Below are positions 35,147-42,643 of a stretch of 48,506 bases of DNA, in pieces (position 1 is the first letter of the stretch; every line of letters starts with the position of its first letter). A model generated the notes under the pieces. The model ran no database searches. It was given only the letters and a program-made list of their open reading frames with translations, and had not been told where the DNA came from. The stretch comes from Lachnospiraceae bacterium. GTDB lineage: Bacteria; Bacillota; Clostridia; Lachnospirales; Lachnospiraceae. The stretch covers positions 1-48,506 of the forward strand of contig JALFLM010000121.1 of NCBI GenBank assembly GCA_022774705.1, written 5' to 3'. Both the position numbers and the translations under genes were made by a program.

Positions 35147-35293
35147 GAAGAAATAGCAGTTTCGAAGGACAGGATGCCCTTGACCAGTGATCGATTCATT
35201 AGCGTGTTGAAAAGAGGTGTCAGGAGAATCTGGTGGGAACCTCATAACTGTTTCAGCCGGTTTCAATGATATTTAAACTTTCATAACGTATAG

Positions 35294-35322
35294 TTGTAAA
35301 ATAAAATATAATATGATATAAT
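35294..35322 (+). promoter_or_regulatory. Promoter of the Rpn-family gene
   Basis: TTGTAA (35294-35299), 17 nt, consensus TATAAT (35317-35322) with TG in the extended -10 position. The start would be near 35329, 80 nt before the gene. Confidence 0.65.
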
Positions 35323-35410
35323 AATGAACACAAGATAAGAAAGATACAAACAGCCTGATTGCAGAAAAGGGTTTTTTGTGATACAGTAAAAATAACAGAA
35401 AGCAGGTGGT

Positions 35411-36229
35411 GTGTTGAGCACGATCAGAAAAAAGAAGACGGCGGAGCAGATCAGACAGGAAAACATAGAGAAACTGAGGAGCTTCCGTCTGTTTGATGAC
35501 ACGTATATGACCAGATTTTTCAATGAAAACATCCCTTGTACAGAATTTGTCCTGCGGATTCTGATGAACAAGCCGGATCTGAAAGTGGAGACAACCAGAT
35601 CGCAGGTATTGATCCGGCATCTGGAGGGACGTTCCGTTTATCTTGATGTATATGCTACGGATTCCCAGGGGAAGAAATATGACATTGAAGTCCAGCGGAG
35701 TGACTCCGGAGCAGATCCGCACAGGGCAAGATATCATTCCAGCATAATTGATGTTGACAACCTTCATGCCGGAGAAGATTTTGACAAGCTGCCGGATTCC
35801 TATGTTATCTTCATCACGGAAAATGACATCTGGGAACAGGGTGATCCGGTATACCAGATCGAGCGGATGAACCTGACAACCGGAAAAACGTTCGGAGATG
35901 GTTCGCATATCCTGTATGTGAATGGAATGTATCGGGATGATTCAGATATGGGGAAACTGATGCATGATTTCTCCTGTCCTAATCCGGCAGATATGTATTA
36001 CAAAGTACTGGCAGAAAGAGCATCGTTCCTGAAGGAAAAAGAGGAAGGAGTGAATGAAATGTGTAAGATTATGGATGAAATGAAACAGGAAGCGATTCAG
36101 GAAGAACGCTACGATATTGTCGCCAATATGTTAAAAGAAACTGATATGTCCAAGGATCAGATTGCTCATTTGGCCAATGTCACAGTAGAAGAGGTAGAAG
36201 AACTGGCAAAGGAACTTCATGCACAGTAA
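35411..36229 (+). CDS. Rpn-family PD-(D/E)XK nuclease / transposase-like protein
   Basis: The 272-residue protein has the Rpn (recombination-promoting nuclease, PDDEXK_2) layout: N-terminal FLFDDTYMTRFF-like segment, catalytic D79 (VYLDVYA) and E93-x-Q95 (KYDIEVQR), then RARYHSSIIDVDNL and YVIFITENDIW. A charged helical tail follows (QEERYDIVANMLKE). E. coli Rpn proteins cleave DNA and promote RecA-independent recombination. The start is GTG 35411 or TTG 35414 after AGGTGG; both are weak, so the exact N-terminus is uncertain. It lies between the two CRISPR cassettes, with its own promoter and terminator. Confidence 0.85.
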   Translation: MLSTIRKKKTAEQIRQENIEKLRSFRLFDDTYMTRFFNENIPCTEFVLRILMNKPDLKVETTRSQVLIRHLEGRSVYLDVYATDSQGKKYDIEVQRSDSGADPHRARYHSSIIDVDNLHAGEDFDKLPDSYVIFITENDIWEQGDPVYQIERMNLTTGKTFGDGSHILYVNGMYRDDSDMGKLMHDFSCPNPADMYYKVLAERASFLKEKEEGVNEMCKIMDEMKQEAIQEERYDIVANMLKETDMSKDQIAHLANVTVEEVEELAKELHAQ

Positions 36230-36258
36230 TAATGGTAAATTGTTTATCTTTTATGGGG

Positions 36259-36291
36259 AGCCATCGGATGAAATATTTCGGTGGCTTTCTT
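36259..36291 (+). terminator. Terminator after the Rpn-family gene
   Basis: AGCCATCG (36259-36266) pairs with CGGTGGCT (36279-36286), one wobble, then TTTCTT. The segment ATATTTCGGTGGCTTT is shared with the terminator at 34684-34725, which hints at a common origin of the two segments. Confidence 0.7.
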
Positions 36292-36408
36292 CAATAACAG
36301 AAAAAACATTCACTTTTTTTGACACAGAAATATATGTTTACCTGAGAAGAGTTATATAGTGCGGAATGCTAAATTTCATAATAAAACCAGGTAAATATGG
36401 AAAAAACA

Positions 36409-36668
36409 GTTCAGAGGAAGCAGTTGGTTTCAGGCGGATGTTTAGGTAAAAAAACTCTGCTTGACGCCTTGAACGGAAATACTTATAATGGTGACAAAGG
36501 AGAGAATATGGATTTCAAGAAAACTTGAAAATATCCAAAAATCTGTTGAAATACAGGAAAAAATTCATCAAGACATAAAAACACCCTGAAAAAGACTATT
36601 TGTCAGAATATTCTGGAAAATACCTGCAAAACAGGCCTCAGAAAGTCTTGTAAATCAAGGGTTTCTGA
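36409..36668 (+). repeat. CRISPR leader, copy 2 (260 bp)
   Basis: Colinear with 33852-34111 over exactly 260 bp. Sequence upstream of both copies is unrelated, so the duplicated unit begins at GTTCAGAGG. The promoter boxes, the short GACAAAGGAGA tract and the CCTCAGAAAG...CTTTGTAAATC segment are all conserved. Confidence 0.85.
36461..36489 (+). promoter_or_regulatory. Leader promoter of CRISPR array 2
   Basis: TTGACG (36461-36466), 17 nt, TATAAT (36484-36489), identical boxes to copy 1 with a changed spacer. It points into the mini-array, starting near 36496. Confidence 0.75.
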
Positions 36669-36676
36669 GCTTCGGG

Positions 36677-36787
36677 GTGAAAATGAAGTGAAGCTCGACA
36701 GAGCATCATCATAATCTCGTGCCGCACAAAGTGCCGCGTTGAATCCAGTGAGTGAAAATGAAGTGAAGCTCGACAGAGCATCATCAT
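36677..36787 (+). CRISPR. CRISPR array 2: two 36-bp repeats and one 39-bp spacer
   Basis: Repeats at 36677-36712 and 36752-36787 are identical: GTGAAAATGAAGTGAAGCTC then GACAGAGCATCATCAT. They match the array 1 repeat at 27 of 36 positions. The GCTC/GAGC stem is kept while loop and tail differ. The spacer is 36713-36751. The same type of leader precedes it. A minimal array like this could be young, decayed, or a stand-alone crRNA-like unit. Confidence 0.88.
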
Positions 36788-36865
36788 GCCTGAAAAAGAA
36801 AGAGAGCATATCCGACAATCTGAAAAACAAGCACTGTGAAGTGAACATGATACACGCCATAAATA

Positions 36866-36904
36866 AAAGAAACGGCATAGCCGTGTAAGCTATACCGTTT
36901 CTTT
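36866..36904. terminator. Terminator between array 2 and the GNAT gene
   Basis: AAAGAAACGG-c-ATAG pairs with CTAT-a-CCGTTTCTTT (36866-36880 with 36890-36904). It is T-rich on both strands, so it can end the array transcript (+) and the GNAT gene (-). Confidence 0.7.
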
Positions 36905-37017
36905 CTCATCTTACAATGTTTTCCTGCCAGGATTGCACATTTTATCTTATCAGGATGGCATATTCAGCTGTCCTGCTTTTTGCCTGTGATAATCCTTTGG
37001 TTTCAGATATTTATACA

Positions 37018-37881
37018 TTAAATCTCATCATAATAATAATCCAGTCTGCTGACTTCCTTGAATCCGCAGGTTCTGTACAGTCCCACTGCTTCTTCATTGA
37101 GGCTGGAAACCTGTACGCCCATGGATTTAAAGGTGTCGCCGCACTGGTTCATGGCCAGCTGTACAATCTGCTTGCCGTAGCCTCTTCCCTGATAATGAGG
37201 GAGCACGCCTACACCGAAAAGGAAGACCCGGTCTCCGTCCAGTGCGATGTGGAACAGTCCTACCGGTTTGTCATCGCTTTTTCGCACAGCCAGAAAGTTC
37301 TGTGTAAACTGCTGCTTTGTGGATTCCAGGAATGTAAGTGTTTCTGATTTGCCGTCTGCAAAAATGTTGGTGTGCAGCATGAAAATGGCGTTGGAATCGC
37401 CCGGGTCATTGGGATCCAGAGATTTTGCAGTCAGGGTCAGATTTTTATCATTATATTCAATCTCTTTATCCATAACATATTCTGAGTATTCGCAGTGCAT
37501 CTTCAGCGCTTCCAGCGTTTTCAGGGCAGAGGGACTCTTGCCGTCGGTGAGGAACATGATTTCCATATCTTCGATGTGCGGGCCCAGTGTGTTCAATGCT
37601 TCCAGCCAGGTTTTCATGAAGTATCCGCGCTGTCTGGCGGCCGGGAAAGTAAAGCCGACCACTTCGCCATAGTAGGGCGTGGGCATAAAAATGGACACGA
37701 AACTGATCAGATAACCGTTCTCCTCGCATAAAAACATACAGGGAAGGTCGGGATTGAAATTGCCCTCGTTGGTCAGTGTGGGAGTGATGGTGGTGGGTTC
37801 CTCGGCACGGCACTGGGAAACCAGCTCCATAACATTTTTAATCTGTTTTTTGTTGAGTTTGTTGACTTTTTTAATAATCAT
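37018..37881 (-). CDS. GNAT-family N-acetyltransferase
   Basis: The 287-residue protein seems to hold two GNAT-like halves. The C-terminal half has the acetyl-CoA loop QGRGYG (231-236) in GVLPHYQGRGYGKQIV and a C-terminal VSSLNEEAVGLYRTCGFKEV block. The N-terminal half looks degenerate (FPAARQRGYFMKTWLEAL). Substrate cannot be told from sequence. It stands alone on the minus strand; no neighbour suggests a pathway. Confidence 0.85.
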   Translation of the reverse strand: MIIKKVNKLNKKQIKNVMELVSQCRAEEPTTITPTLTNEGNFNPDLPCMFLCEENGYLISFVSIFMPTPYYGEVVGFTFPAARQRGYFMKTWLEALNTLGPHIEDMEIMFLTDGKSPSALKTLEALKMHCEYSEYVMDKEIEYNDKNLTLTAKSLDPNDPGDSNAIFMLHTNIFADGKSETLTFLESTKQQFTQNFLAVRKSDDKPVGLFHIALDGDRVFLFGVGVLPHYQGRGYGKQIVQLAMNQCGDTFKSMGVQVSSLNEEAVGLYRTCGFKEVSRLDYYYDEI

Positions 37882-38092
37882 GAAATAATCCTTCTCTCAT
37901 ATAGATTTGTAACTGTCCAGAGCCACTGAACTTTTGCAGTAATTTCTTATCTGGCTATAAGATATCACTCGATGCTGTGTTTCACAGCGAAGTATCTGCA
38001 ATAACTATATCAAAATTCGTGGCTGTCCGCAACCAGTTCCTTTCGGAGAACGTCTTTATAGAAGTGGTCTGAAAATGTTGCGTCTTCACGTC

Positions 38093-38121
38093 TTGACACA
38101 GTATCATGGCGGGGGTAAAAT
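38093..38121 (+). promoter_or_regulatory. pepF promoter
   Basis: Consensus TTGACA (38093-38098), 17 nt, TAAAAT (38116-38121); start near 38128. This rules out translation from the in-frame start at 38106 and supports ATG 38199. The rest of the 316-bp gap 37882-38198 shows small hairpins (for example CAGACTG...CAGTCTG just before the Shine-Dalgarno) and no gene. Confidence 0.75.
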
Positions 38122-38198
38122 CAAGGTTGATTAAGGCTGTAAAACAGCAGGACAGACTGTGTTGTAAAGCAGTCTGTATAAAAAGGGAGAATGAAATT

Positions 38199-40001
38199 AT
38201 GGCAGACAGGTTATTGAAACGAAGTGAGATCAGGACAGGGGATACATGGAAGCTGGAGGATTACTTTGCTTCCGATGAATTGTGGAAGGAAGCATGCGAA
38301 CAGGTGGAGAAACAGATTCCCGAATATCGGAAATACTGCGGGCATCTGGCGGATTCTGCGGATGTTCTGTATGAATGTCTGCGGTTTGATGATGAATTGT
38401 GCGAATTCCTGGAACGGGTATACTGCTATGCGCATCAGAAACAGGATCAGGATACTACCGAGGGAATCTACCAGGAATTTTACGGGAAAGCCTTTGATCT
38501 GTATACGGCAATGGCTTCAGAGTCCTCTTTTATTGCAGTGGAGATTACTGCCATGGGATGGGACCGAATTCGTACCATGATAGAAGAAAAGCCGGAACTG
38601 GAGGTTTACGAAAGGGTATTTGAACTGATTCTTCGGAAGGAAAAATACATGCGCAGCGACGTGGAGGAGAAACTTCTTGCTCGGGTCGGCTCCGTTACCG
38701 GTGCTGCAGGGGATATTTACAGGATGTTCAATAACGCCGATATCAGATTTGCTGATGCTGTGGACAGCCGGGGAGAAAGTCATGGCGTTACACACGGGAC
38801 ATTTGTCCATGTTCTGGAAAGTCAGGACCGCGTGCTTCGCAGATCTGCCTATGAATCAGTTTATACGGCTTACGGCAATTACCGCAATACACTGGCGGCT
38901 ATGCTGCAGGCCAAGTTAAAGGAACACAGCTTTTATGCGCGGACGCGGGGATATGATTCGCCTGTGCAGTATGCGCTGTTTTCCAATGGAATTCCGGTGG
39001 AGGTGTATGACAACCTGGTAGAAGCTGTCCATGAAGCGCTGCCGATCATGTATCGCTATGTGGCTCTTCGGAAAAAAATGCTGGGTGTGGAGGAACTGTC
39101 TCTTTATGATGTATATGTTCCTGTGGTAAAAGCTCCTGAGAAAAAATATTCATTTGAAGAGGCGAAGGATATCGTTTACAAAGCGCTGGAGCCCATGGGC
39201 GAAGAGTACCGCAGCGTTCTGAAGGAAGGATTTGACAACCGCTGGATCGATGTTTATGAGAATGAAGGGAAACGTTCCGGGGCGTACAGTACCAGTTCCT
39301 ACAGCGTGCATCCTTATGTGCTGCTTAATTACAATGGAAGTCTTGATCATGTGTCGACCCTGGCTCACGAAATGGGACATGCGCTGCATTCCTGGTTTTC
39401 CAATCACAACCAGCCCTACAGCTGTGCTTCCTATAAGATATTTGTGGCCGAGGTGGCTTCCACCTGCAATGAGGCGCTGCTGAATCATTATCTGCTGGAA
39501 CATGCGCAGTCCAAAGAGGAGAAAGCATACATTATCAACAATTATCTGGACAGTTTTAAAGGCACTATATTCCGCCAGACCATGTTTGCGGAGTTTGAAA
39601 AGAAGGCCCATGAGATGGTCTGGAATGGAGAGACACTGACAGCAGACAAGCTGTGCGGCATCTATCACCGGCTGAATGAGGATTATTTCGGACCGGATAT
39701 GCATGTGGATTCATTTATTGATATGGAATGGGCGAGAATTCCTCATTTTTATACACCTTTTTATGTATATCAGTATGCCACCGGATTTACAGCGGCCATT
39801 GCTCTCAGCAGCCGGATTCTGAAGCTGGGTGAAGAAGGCGTGGCCGATTATATGAAATTCCTGAAAGGAGGAAATTCTCTGGATCCCATCGATCTTCTGA
39901 AACTGGCAGGAGTTGATATGACAGGCAAGGAGCCCATCCGTGAGGCAATGAACGTATTTTCAGGATTGATCGATGAACTGGAAGCGCTGATCAACAGCTG
40001 A
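38199..40001 (+). CDS. pepF: Oligoendopeptidase F (M3 family)
   Basis: This 600-residue cytoplasmic zinc peptidase cleaves short peptides (about 7-17 residues in characterised PepF). The zinc site is HEMGH at residues 390-394 (LAHEMGHALHSWFS), followed by EVASTCNEAL with the third ligand Glu. An N-terminal helical domain and the C-terminal YQYATG segment are typical. ATG 38199 follows AAGGGAGA by 8 nt and lies after the promoter. The nitroreductase gene begins 16 nt after its stop, so the two form an operon. Confidence 0.95.
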   Translation: MADRLLKRSEIRTGDTWKLEDYFASDELWKEACEQVEKQIPEYRKYCGHLADSADVLYECLRFDDELCEFLERVYCYAHQKQDQDTTEGIYQEFYGKAFDLYTAMASESSFIAVEITAMGWDRIRTMIEEKPELEVYERVFELILRKEKYMRSDVEEKLLARVGSVTGAAGDIYRMFNNADIRFADAVDSRGESHGVTHGTFVHVLESQDRVLRRSAYESVYTAYGNYRNTLAAMLQAKLKEHSFYARTRGYDSPVQYALFSNGIPVEVYDNLVEAVHEALPIMYRYVALRKKMLGVEELSLYDVYVPVVKAPEKKYSFEEAKDIVYKALEPMGEEYRSVLKEGFDNRWIDVYENEGKRSGAYSTSSYSVHPYVLLNYNGSLDHVSTLAHEMGHALHSWFSNHNQPYSCASYKIFVAEVASTCNEALLNHYLLEHAQSKEEKAYIINNYLDSFKGTIFRQTMFAEFEKKAHEMVWNGETLTADKLCGIYHRLNEDYFGPDMHVDSFIDMEWARIPHFYTPFYVYQYATGFTAAIALSSRILKLGEEGVADYMKFLKGGNSLDPIDLLKLAGVDMTGKEPIREAMNVFSGLIDELEALINS

Positions 40002-40017
40002 TTTGAGGGGGAAAAAG

Positions 40018-40839
40018 ATGAATTGGTACGAGGCAATCTATATTAGAAAATCGGTTCGTCGTTACAGTAAAAGAGCAGTTCCGCCCGTTCTTTTGAAGCA
40101 GATCAGAAATTGTGCGGAGAAAGTGACCCTGCGGCAGGAGGATTCAAAGTGTACGATCAGAATCTACAGCGCCAGAGAGGCTCATCAGAAAATCAGGGGA
40201 GTGTTTCGTGTAAGTGCGCCGTATTATATGGCTGTTTTTACGAAAAAGACTGCTTTTTCCATGGTTGATGCAGGCTGTTATGCAGAGCGGCTTGTTCTGT
40301 ATATGGCTACGAAGGGGCTGGGAACCTGCTATCAGGGCTGCTGCCGGCTGGATCCGTCAGAGATTCCCGAAGGTATGCAGCAGGCCATCATCATTGCCTT
40401 CGGATATGCGGAGAAATCACTGGTTCGCAGTACAGAGCATGCAAAACGCCAGCCGCTGAACAAACTGTGTCATTTCAGGGAAAATGCCGACGAAGAGATC
40501 AGGTCCATGCTGAAAGCGGCCCGGCTTGCGCCTTCTTCATTTAACCGACAGCCCTGGAGATTTGCCGTATGGTCGGATCACATTGACCTGTATGTGCACA
40601 GAGATCCTGTTCTGAAGCATTTTTTCGGAGCAATGCAGCTGATTGATGCAGGAATCGTACTGTGTCATCTGCTGGAAGCGGCAGACGAGCAGTGGTACCC
40701 TGTAGAAGTAAAGCGTAATGAAAAGCTGGCGGAGGCTGCTGACCGGCGCCGTGACCGTCAGAATCAGTATATTGCAACGATTCAGAAACAGGTAACTTGT
40801 AAAAACGACAGCCTGATTCCTGAAACAAACAGCTTATAA
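40018..40839 (+). CDS. Nitroreductase family protein
   Basis: The 273-residue protein begins MNWYEAIYIRKSVRRYSKRA, the Arg-Ser-Val-Arg FMN-binding start of nitroreductases. It has a duplicated-looking fold, with a second AARLAPSSFNRQPWRF block near residue 165. This resembles the TM1586-type single-chain nitroreductases common in clostridia. Such enzymes reduce flavin-linked substrates with NAD(P)H; the physiological substrate is unknown. ATG 40018 follows GAGGGG. A perfect 20-bp terminator lies 8 nt past the stop. Confidence 0.85.
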   Translation: MNWYEAIYIRKSVRRYSKRAVPPVLLKQIRNCAEKVTLRQEDSKCTIRIYSAREAHQKIRGVFRVSAPYYMAVFTKKTAFSMVDAGCYAERLVLYMATKGLGTCYQGCCRLDPSEIPEGMQQAIIIAFGYAEKSLVRSTEHAKRQPLNKLCHFRENADEEIRSMLKAARLAPSSFNRQPWRFAVWSDHIDLYVHRDPVLKHFFGAMQLIDAGIVLCHLLEAADEQWYPVEVKRNEKLAEAADRRRDRQNQYIATIQKQVTCKNDSLIPETNSL

Positions 40840-40846
40840 CAGTAAG

Positions 40847-40894
40847 AAAACGACCGCTGTTTCACCGATTATGGTGAAACAGCGGTCGTTTTTT
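40847..40894 (+). terminator. Intrinsic terminator after the pepF-nitroreductase unit
   Basis: Perfect 20-bp stem (40847-40866 with 40873-40892, core CGACCGCTGTTTCACC) with a 6-nt loop and T6 tail. The A-rich left flank also allows termination of the opposing anti-sigma transcript. Confidence 0.92.
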
Positions 40895-40942
40895 GAGATG
40901 ATTTATCATATGTGGTTTGATTCCGGAGAAGGATAGTATGCT

Positions 40943-41914
40943 TTATGAAGGTTCTTCTGCCGGTTCTTCATATTCTGCTCTGAATCCGTAGGTACAGCTG
41001 CCGGAATAAAGCTCATCATCCCATTCGGCAGTGATTTCCACAATGTAGAAGCGGTCTGCTGCCGGAAGTGTAAAGCTTCCATCTTCCTGAACGGCAATAT
41101 CGACACAGTGCTGCTGCAGATCTGTGGCCTGCCGGTCGGATGCTGCAAGGCACCGTACGGAAAAGGAATCCGGCTGGACATCACCGAAATCAGGGGTGAT
41201 GGAACTGCCTCGTTCTAATGTAAGGACCGGCAGATCAGAAGCGGTCCAGATGTAGTTAGCATCGCAGATAGAGGTGGTGGAGGTGGACAGTTCTCCGGTT
41301 ACATCGTTTTTCCAGGTCCAGTTGTAGCTGTTTTTCAAAACAGAAACGCCGGAAAAAGTACGGTTTTCCTTATCATCAGTTTTTTCAACATCATCAGCTT
41401 TTTCACCTTCGGCAGCTATTTCAATTTCGGCAGTTTCTACGGTTTCGGCGGCATGTTCAGCCGGGTCGTTTTTTTTGACTTCAGAAACAGGAATAGAATC
41501 ACTTACAGACAGATATAAAGAGGGCGGAGAGGTTGGAATCTGTGTCTCAGCCGCGTCTGCCATGCTGTCTGGTGCCGCCTCTTTGCAGGAAAGACTGCTG
41601 TTTTTTGATGAGGATATAAACAGATCCTGCAGAATCCCTGTACGGGAAACACCTGCCAGTACCAGAAGCGTCAGACAGGCTGCTGCAGCCAGCACCGGGG
41701 CGGGTGAATGAATCAGCCGTTTTATTCGGCATGATATTGGCCTTTTTTTGGAAAAACCGGAAGCAACAGACTGATGTGCTTCTTCTATGTACTGCGGGTC
41801 GATACTGCCGATGGCATCCATTAAAAGATCTGTCTTGCTGAAATCTGTTTCGCTGAAATCTGTTTCGCAGGGATCTGTCCTGTCATTCTTTTTCTGTTCA
41901 TGATCCGTTATCAT
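40943..41914 (-). CDS. Membrane-anchored anti-sigma-factor-like protein
   Basis: The 323-residue protein starts 4 nt inside the ECF sigma gene (ATGA overlap), the usual sign of a cognate pair. The N-terminal cytoplasmic part (1-70) carries a short repeat (ETDFSETDFSKTD) and a basic stretch. One membrane segment is at about 72-89 (PVLAAAACLTLLVLAGV). The outside part has an acidic Ala/Glu linker (about 130-185) and a C-terminal beta-rich domain ending in YSGSCTYGFRAEYEEPAEEP. I see no zinc-binding HxxxCxxC motif. Signal and release mechanism are unknown; function is inferred from position and topology. Confidence 0.75.
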   Translation of the reverse strand: MITDHEQKKNDRTDPCETDFSETDFSKTDLLMDAIGSIDPQYIEEAHQSVASGFSKKRPISCRIKRLIHSPAPVLAAAACLTLLVLAGVSRTGILQDLFISSSKNSSLSCKEAAPDSMADAAETQIPTSPPSLYLSVSDSIPVSEVKKNDPAEHAAETVETAEIEIAAEGEKADDVEKTDDKENRTFSGVSVLKNSYNWTWKNDVTGELSTSTTSICDANYIWTASDLPVLTLERGSSITPDFGDVQPDSFSVRCLAASDRQATDLQQHCVDIAVQEDGSFTLPAADRFYIVEITAEWDDELYSGSCTYGFRAEYEEPAEEPS

Positions 41915-42543
41915 AGAATAATTCCCTCGCTTTCCAGATGTTTTTTCAGTTTTTTTCTGGTGCGAAACAGATTGGATTTGATCCGGCTTTCACTGAGATG
42001 CAGACTGCCGGCCAGATCACGGACGGAATCGGCGTACCAGTACCGCCTGACAAACAGAATCCGGCTGGTGGAATCCAGACGGGAAAGGAATGAATTGATT
42101 GCTTCCGTCAGAATCATAACATCCAGATGATGCTCCACATTATTATGAGACAGTTCTGCCTGAGCAGTGCCGGCAGTGCGGGATAGCAGGGGAGTAGCTT
42201 CCGTTTTACTTCTGCAGTCCTGCAGCTCATCGTAGATCAGAGGCATTTCGCCACCTCCTCTTTTTAAAGCGCGGTTTTTCCGGTAATAGTCCAGGGACAG
42301 TCTTCGGGTGATCGCACCGAAAAAAGCCGCAAGGTAATCAGGCCTTGCATCGGGCATGGAATTCCATGCCCGAAACCAGGTTTCATTGATGCATTCTTCA
42401 CAATCCTCCGGATTGCGCAGGATATTCCAGGCAATCTGATGGCAGTATTTTCCATATTGCTCTGCCGAAACGACGATGGCAGAAGGATCACGGGACCAGT
42501 AGAGTTCAATAATATCTTTATCGTCCAATTTATTTCCAGACAA
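41911..42543 (-). CDS. ECF-type RNA polymerase sigma factor
   Basis: The 210-residue protein has region 2 (YGKYCHQIAWNILRNPEDCEECINETWFRAWNS) and region 4 (DSTSRILFVRRYWYADSVRDLAGSLHLSESRIKSNLFRTRKKLKKHL) with a variable linker, and lacks regions 1 and 3. Start is TTG 42543 eight bases after AGGAGA; no ATG fits. It overlaps the anti-sigma gene and follows the serpin gene by 100 nt on the same strand. It probably drives its own operon in response to an envelope signal; I could not identify its target promoter. Confidence 0.9.
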   Translation of the reverse strand: MSGNKLDDKDIIELYWSRDPSAIVVSAEQYGKYCHQIAWNILRNPEDCEECINETWFRAWNSMPDARPDYLAAFFGAITRRLSLDYYRKNRALKRGGGEMPLIYDELQDCRSKTEATPLLSRTAGTAQAELSHNNVEHHLDVMILTEAINSFLSRLDSTSRILFVRRYWYADSVRDLAGSLHLSESRIKSNLFRTRKKLKKHLESEGIIL

Positions 42544-42643
42544 TTGTTTTTTCTCCTGACAGTTATGATAAGCTGTTGAACAGCGGCGCTGATTTTAATG
42601 ATAATTCATAATTGCCTGAAAAGCAATTGTGATTTCAGGTTTT

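Noticed and set aside
35147-35290. Possible tail of another gene between the DUF5688 remnant and the Rpn promoter
   Set aside because: No frame longer than a few tens of codons and no family resemblance; treated as non-coding.
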